52,125 nt of DNA from an uncultured Merdimonas sp. (lineage in GTDB: Bacteria > Bacillota > Clostridia > Lachnospirales > Lachnospiraceae). A program made the translations under genes and the position numbers. Location of the stretch: assembly GCA_944375885.1 (NCBI GenBank), contig CALWBB010000005.1, positions 1 through 52,125 on the forward strand, in the 5' to 3' direction. Positions 49,196-52,125 of this stretch are shown one piece after another; the stretch's first letter is position 1; the number at the start of each line of letters is the position of its first letter. The notes under the pieces are model-generated. The model was not told the origin of the DNA. It did no database searches and was given only the letters and a program-made list of their open reading frames with translations.

Positions 49196-50095
49196 TCACA
49201 CCCAGGTCTCTTGGGAACAATACCATTGGCAGTCAAATTCTTCTCCCTTTAAGATTGCGTCATATACAGGATGAAGGAACTGATTCAGTCGATGCAGTGC
49301 TGCTGAGAGTTCCAGCGCAGCTTCTTTTGCTGGTTCAAACCGCATCCATTGTGTCTTCATAAATGGATTGTTCGCAAACTTTCCAATGCGTGTAAAAGCA
49401 TCCTGCTCCAGAATACGCCCACGGTGCCTTGCTGTGAGCAGGACTGCCTCCTTCAGTGTTCTGCCTGAAAAATCAAAGACACTCGACAAATAGTAAATGT
49501 CGAAAAAATCCTTCATCCTGCTTGTCGTTTCCATTCTTTGGAGAATAGCATCAAATTTCTCTGATATTGTGCTTTCCAATGAATATGTATAAATCTCCGG
49601 CGACTCAAATCCTTCCAGCCGGGTGGAAAGATGCCTGACCACAGCGTCCGGCACTATTACGTCATCAACCCCCACATCTACTGAAAATGGAACTCTGACA
49701 TTATTGATATGCCCTATAAATTTTGTCTTCACGCCAGGATATTTCTTCTCCAATGTAATTTGTTCTGTACCGGTTACTTCCAGGAGGATATAGTCATTTT
49801 CTGTCTTCACAGCACAGATCTCATTCATCACAATCTTAATATGATTCAGATCATTAGACAGACTCCTCATCAGAAAATCCATGTCCCGTGTCGGCCTGCT
49901 GTCAAAAGCAGTAAGGGTGTATATGAACATCCCACCCTTCAGCACCAAGTTTTCCCTGTATTTTGAATGTGAAAGTCTCCGCAAAAACTCCTCCTGGAAA
50001 AACAACTGGAGGCACATCTGATAATTGATGCCTTCTGTCTTTGCCTGATTCTTAAGTCTTGCCAGTACCGAAGCAGCCAGATTTTTTACAGCCAT
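49196..50095 (-). CDS. abiEii: AbiEii-type nucleotidyltransferase toxin
   Basis: 299 residues. Nucleotidyltransferase AbiEii/AbiGii features: LVLKGGMFIYTLTAFDSRPT followed by RDMDFL (GG and the Asp pair), VPFSVDVGVDDVI, and a helical C-terminal half with DFFDIYYLS. These type IV toxins cause growth arrest; homologues transfer nucleotides to tRNA. It overlaps the antitoxin gene by 10 bases. The region is much more AT-rich than its flanks, suggesting acquisition. Confidence 0.9.
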   Translation of the reverse strand: MAVKNLAASVLARLKNQAKTEGINYQMCLQLFFQEEFLRRLSHSKYRENLVLKGGMFIYTLTAFDSRPTRDMDFLMRSLSNDLNHIKIVMNEICAVKTENDYILLEVTGTEQITLEKKYPGVKTKFIGHINNVRVPFSVDVGVDDVIVPDAVVRHLSTRLEGFESPEIYTYSLESTISEKFDAILQRMETTSRMKDFFDIYYLSSVFDFSGRTLKEAVLLTARHRGRILEQDAFTRIGKFANNPFMKTQWMRFEPAKEAALELSAALHRLNQFLHPVYDAILKGEEFDCQWYCSQETWV

Positions 50096-50679
50096 ATTCC
50101 AAGCACCTCCCGTACCTTTCCCTGCACTCTGAGCATGGCAGCATACTTCCCAAGCCGGGATTCACTTCGCTGCGGATCTTTAAGGTATTCGCGGATGGCA
50201 CTGTTAAATACCTCAGCATCCATTTTATTTCTGTGTGTGAGACAGTCGCAGATCGTCCGCTCCCTGTCATAGATACGCATCTTTACTCCTTCGATCTGCG
50301 CATCCATGATTCCGACAGAAAATCTGCTTTCACTGATAAAATGCGGCTTTACAACCGGCCACAAAATATGAAATCGCCGCCTGGATGAACTGTCCGGAAC
50401 AGCAAGATTCCAAGCAGACGGCGTTCTTTCTGTGTAGCCATAGTAATCCAGTGCACTCTCCAAACAAAGAACAGCATCCGGAAACAATCTGGCAATGACA
50501 GCCACTTCAGAATAAGAATTGTCATCTATGCGCTGGTAATATCCCCGCCGTACCTGCTCAATTTCTCCATTCTTTATCAACTTTTGTAGTTTTCGATGAT
50601 AATACCCGTTTTGAAGAAGTTCTCCTGTTTTAAGAATGCCGCCGTGGGAATCAAATAGATCCTGCAGGTCCTTCTCCAT
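50086..50679 (-). CDS. abiEi: AbiEi-type antitoxin and repressor
   Basis: 197 residues from ATG at 50679, chosen because GGGAGG lies 9 bases upstream. N-terminal winged helix (GGILKTGELLQNGYYHRKLQ, KLIKNGEIEQVRRGYY), then the AbiEi antitoxin domain (CLESALDYYGYTERTP, KMRIYDRERTICDCL). Members neutralise AbiEii and repress the operon by binding inverted repeats at the promoter; two such repeats are visible upstream. Together with AbiEii this is a phage-defence type toxin-antitoxin pair. Confidence 0.9.
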   Translation of the reverse strand: MEKDLQDLFDSHGGILKTGELLQNGYYHRKLQKLIKNGEIEQVRRGYYQRIDDNSYSEVAVIARLFPDAVLCLESALDYYGYTERTPSAWNLAVPDSSSRRRFHILWPVVKPHFISESRFSVGIMDAQIEGVKMRIYDRERTICDCLTHRNKMDAEVFNSAIREYLKDPQRSESRLGKYAAMLRVQGKVREVLGIWL

Positions 50680-50734
50680 CAATGCTCGCCTCCCAAAATT
50701 TACATATCCTTCCATAATTCAAATGTCGCAAAAC

Positions 50735-50799
50735 GCACAAGTTTATATCATTTCTTGTGCAGTTTACAACATCATTTTATACTTTTATTTAAGAAGTAT
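50735..50799 (-). promoter_or_regulatory. AbiE promoter with two inverted repeats
   Basis: Minus strand TTGTAA (50764-50769), a 16-base spacer, TATAAA (50742-50747). IR1 has perfect 7-base arms GCACAAG (50735-50741) and CTTGTGC (50754-50760) bracketing the -10. IR2 has 6-base arms ATACTT (50779-50784) and AAGTAT (50794-50799) just upstream of the -35. The positions suit AbiEi autorepression. Confidence 0.65.
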
Positions 50800-50817
50800 C
50801 AAGTAAAAATTTGTAGT

Positions 50818-50854
50818 AAAAGGAGCTGTCGCATCATTAGTACGACAGCCCCTT
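50818..50854 (-). terminator. Intrinsic terminator of the spoIIIA operon
   Basis: Minus strand AAGGGGCTGTCG pairs with CGACAGCTCCTTTT around an 11-base loop. The stretch 50855-50974 shows nothing else. Confidence 0.7.
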
Positions 50855-50974
50855 GGGAACATTTTCTTTCAGCCTTGCAGTCTGCGCCAGTCTGAGGCTT
50901 CGCTGCACACCCCTCTTGCAAGCTCCGTAAGGCAATGCATATCGGCGCACTCCCTTACTTCACCGCCTCCGCCC

Positions 50975-51781
50975 CTATTCCTGGGCAGCCACCGGCGTAA
51001 TGATAATGTTTTCCCCGGAAATCCCGGTCTTTCTCTTGACGATGTCTTCAATCTGGGCGCGGCCTGCCTCGTCTACCTCCGCCATGTTCACCACCACATC
51101 CGCCTGCTCTCCGGTGATGCTGACTACCACATCCTCGAAGCCCTTGGCCTCCAGAAGAATCTCAGCAGCGGCCTCCCGCTCCGCGATGTCTGTCAGCTCC
51201 ACCATGCTGTCGATGGCTTCCTGCTTCTGGGCGTCGGAAATGTTGGTGTTGTTGATGACCTCCAGAAGGGTCTCCTTGTTTTTGGAGCGGAGCTGTTCTC
51301 TCGTAAGCTTCGCCTCTGCGGCGATTCCCACGCCTGCCGTGGAGCTGTTCGCCAGGACTGCCTCGCCCGGCTCTTCATTTTCATCCACCTCGGCAGTCTC
51401 AGTTCCCTCCGCCGCTTCCCCGCCGGAGGCGCCGGCGGTCTTCGTGCCTTCCGCGCCGGTATCTGCCACAGCCTCCCCGTCTGCCGCCTCCGCCTCCGCT
51501 TCCGCTTCGGCGTCCGCCGCTGCCAGATCTTCCGCGTCCTGATCCAGGCTCTCGATATCCCCGTCCGCGAACTGAAGCTCCTCCAGTCCTGTCTGCGCGT
51601 AAATATCCTCTGCGGAAATATCGGCCGCCGCTTCCGCGTCATCCCCCGTGGAGGCGTCCGCGTCAGTCTCCACCTTGGCGGAGTCCAGCTTGCTTCCGGA
51701 GTAATTTAAGTACCCGGCCACCGCGATCATGATCGCCAGGGCGGTAATGATCATCTGGTTTTTCTTGAATATGTTTTTCAC
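50975..51781 (-). CDS. spoIIIAH: Stage III sporulation protein AH (SpoIIIAH)
   Basis: 268 residues. An N-terminal membrane segment (about 8-27, QMIITALAIMIAVAGYLNYS) is followed by a long acidic Ala/Glu/Asp-rich linker (about 35-150) and the C-terminal ring-building-motif domain (about 160-268, LTREQLRSKNKETLLEVI, ILLEAKGFEDVVVSITGEQA). It is the mother-cell ring protein that meets SpoIIQ in the feeding-tube channel. The linker makes it longer than the about 218-residue B. subtilis protein. The start overlaps the SpoIIIAG stop (ATGA). Last gene of the operon. Confidence 0.93.
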   Translation of the reverse strand: MKNIFKKNQMIITALAIMIAVAGYLNYSGSKLDSAKVETDADASTGDDAEAAADISAEDIYAQTGLEELQFADGDIESLDQDAEDLAAADAEAEAEAEAADGEAVADTGAEGTKTAGASGGEAAEGTETAEVDENEEPGEAVLANSSTAGVGIAAEAKLTREQLRSKNKETLLEVINNTNISDAQKQEAIDSMVELTDIAEREAAAEILLEAKGFEDVVVSITGEQADVVVNMAEVDEAGRAQIEDIVKRKTGISGENIIITPVAAQE

Positions 51782-52125
51782 CTTTCACCCTCCATCTTCA
51801 TTATTTTTATTTTATGTGCCTCCACTGGAAATAATGCCTGCACCGCCTCCAGGATATTCTGCTGTACCGCCGGATTTCCGCCTCCTTCGGCGATCACGAC
51901 GACGCCCTGCACCTTTGGCTCCAGCTCCTTGACGACGTAAGGGCTCCGCCCTCCATCTTCCCCCTCTGTATACACGGTGGATTCCGACCAGTTTTCTTCC
52001 TCCGTCATCCGGCTGCCTCCGCCGGAATCCGTCTCCTCCACCCGCTGGCTCGTGACAGGCTGATCCTTTTCCACCACCAGCTCGCTTCCCGCCTCCAGCG
52101 TGATCATCACCTCTACGTCTCCCAC
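51778..52125 (-). CDS. spoIIIAG: Stage III sporulation protein AG (SpoIIIAG), C-terminal part, truncated by window
   Basis: 115 residues, open to the right edge, so the N-terminus and membrane segment are missing. The visible part carries the ring-building-motif region: DVEVMITLEAGSEL, a polar insertion (EETDSGGGSRMTEEEN), then SPYVVKELEPKVQGVVVIAE and LEAVQALFPVEAHKIKIMKM, typical of SpoIIIAG. It forms a large ring in the mother-cell membrane during engulfment. Coupled to spoIIIAH by ATGA. Confidence 0.9.
   Translation of the reverse strand: MGDVEVMITLEAGSELVVEKDQPVTSQRVEETDSGGGSRMTEEENWSESTVYTEGEDGGRSPYVVKELEPKVQGVVVIAEGGGNPAVQQNILEAVQALFPVEAHKIKIMKMEGER

Noticed and set aside
47581..49236. 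551-codon minus-strand frame opposite the NSS symporter
   Set aside because: Low-complexity His/Gly/Asp-rich translation typical of an antisense frame; the plus-strand symporter is unambiguous.

Overview
The window reads as a chromosomal segment of a fairly GC-rich, endospore-forming, Gram-positive Clostridia, most like Lachnospiraceae. The right edge carries the end of a spoIIIA operon (SpoIIIAG, SpoIIIAH). Ribosome binding sites are strong AGGAGG types. A MetV-MetF methylenetetrahydrofolate reductase pair of the acetogen type is present, as are YtrA-type and lantibiotic-immunity-type ABC transporters. I see no rRNA, tRNA, CRISPR array, insertion sequence or prophage.

Layout. (1) 1-243: end of a PD-(D/E)XK nuclease-domain protein. 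(2) 0.3-17.7 kb: a Ser/Thr phospho-signalling island. Its left arm is a leftward operon starting near 10.5 kb: an HTH regulator, a kinase pseudogene, a membrane sensor, an FHA membrane protein, a sensor kinase, a PASTA kinase and a second FHA membrane protein. A divergent rightward operon holds a LytTR regulator with an altered receiver, a small membrane-anchored protein and a 923-residue exported protein. A third FHA membrane protein, a PP2C phosphatase and a zinc-ribbon/FHA protein complete it. (3) 17.9-26.1 kb: an HTH/membrane-protein pair, ribokinase behind a broken hxlB, a polysaccharide deacetylase, a GntR/ABC exporter operon, a DUF2089 regulator operon and a Gfo/Idh/MocA oxidoreductase. 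(4) 26.2-36.7 kb: a three-gene immunity-type ABC transporter, an OPT transporter with a PqqD-like protein, a DUF368 membrane protein, PepD dipeptidase and an OmpR-type two-component system. (5) 36.7-47.5 kb: metV-metF, an HTH-Uma2 fusion, and a housekeeping run aroC-panE-tgt-yajC-gpmI-secG-rnr-smpB. (6) 47.7-52.1 kb: an NSS-family symporter, an AT-rich AbiE toxin-antitoxin pair, and spoIIIAG-spoIIIAH.

The best candidate for a little-described system is the phospho-signalling island. It has two intact membrane kinases with matching zinc ribbons and different ectodomains, plus a third kinase locus broken by a deletion at a short repeat that left its sensor half intact. It also has three membrane FHA proteins whose FHA motif reads GSD instead of GR, one canonical soluble FHA, and a single phosphatase. 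The divergent operon uses a LytTR regulator with Glu at the phospho-acceptor position, and tandem GTCACAC boxes abut its -35 element.

A second notable signal is a pair of diverged, AT-rich repeats of about 285 bp at 20.9 and 32.6 kb, in the same orientation, that match no family I recognise. Coordinates, motifs and promoter elements were read by eye. Functions come from motif recognition, not database searches.
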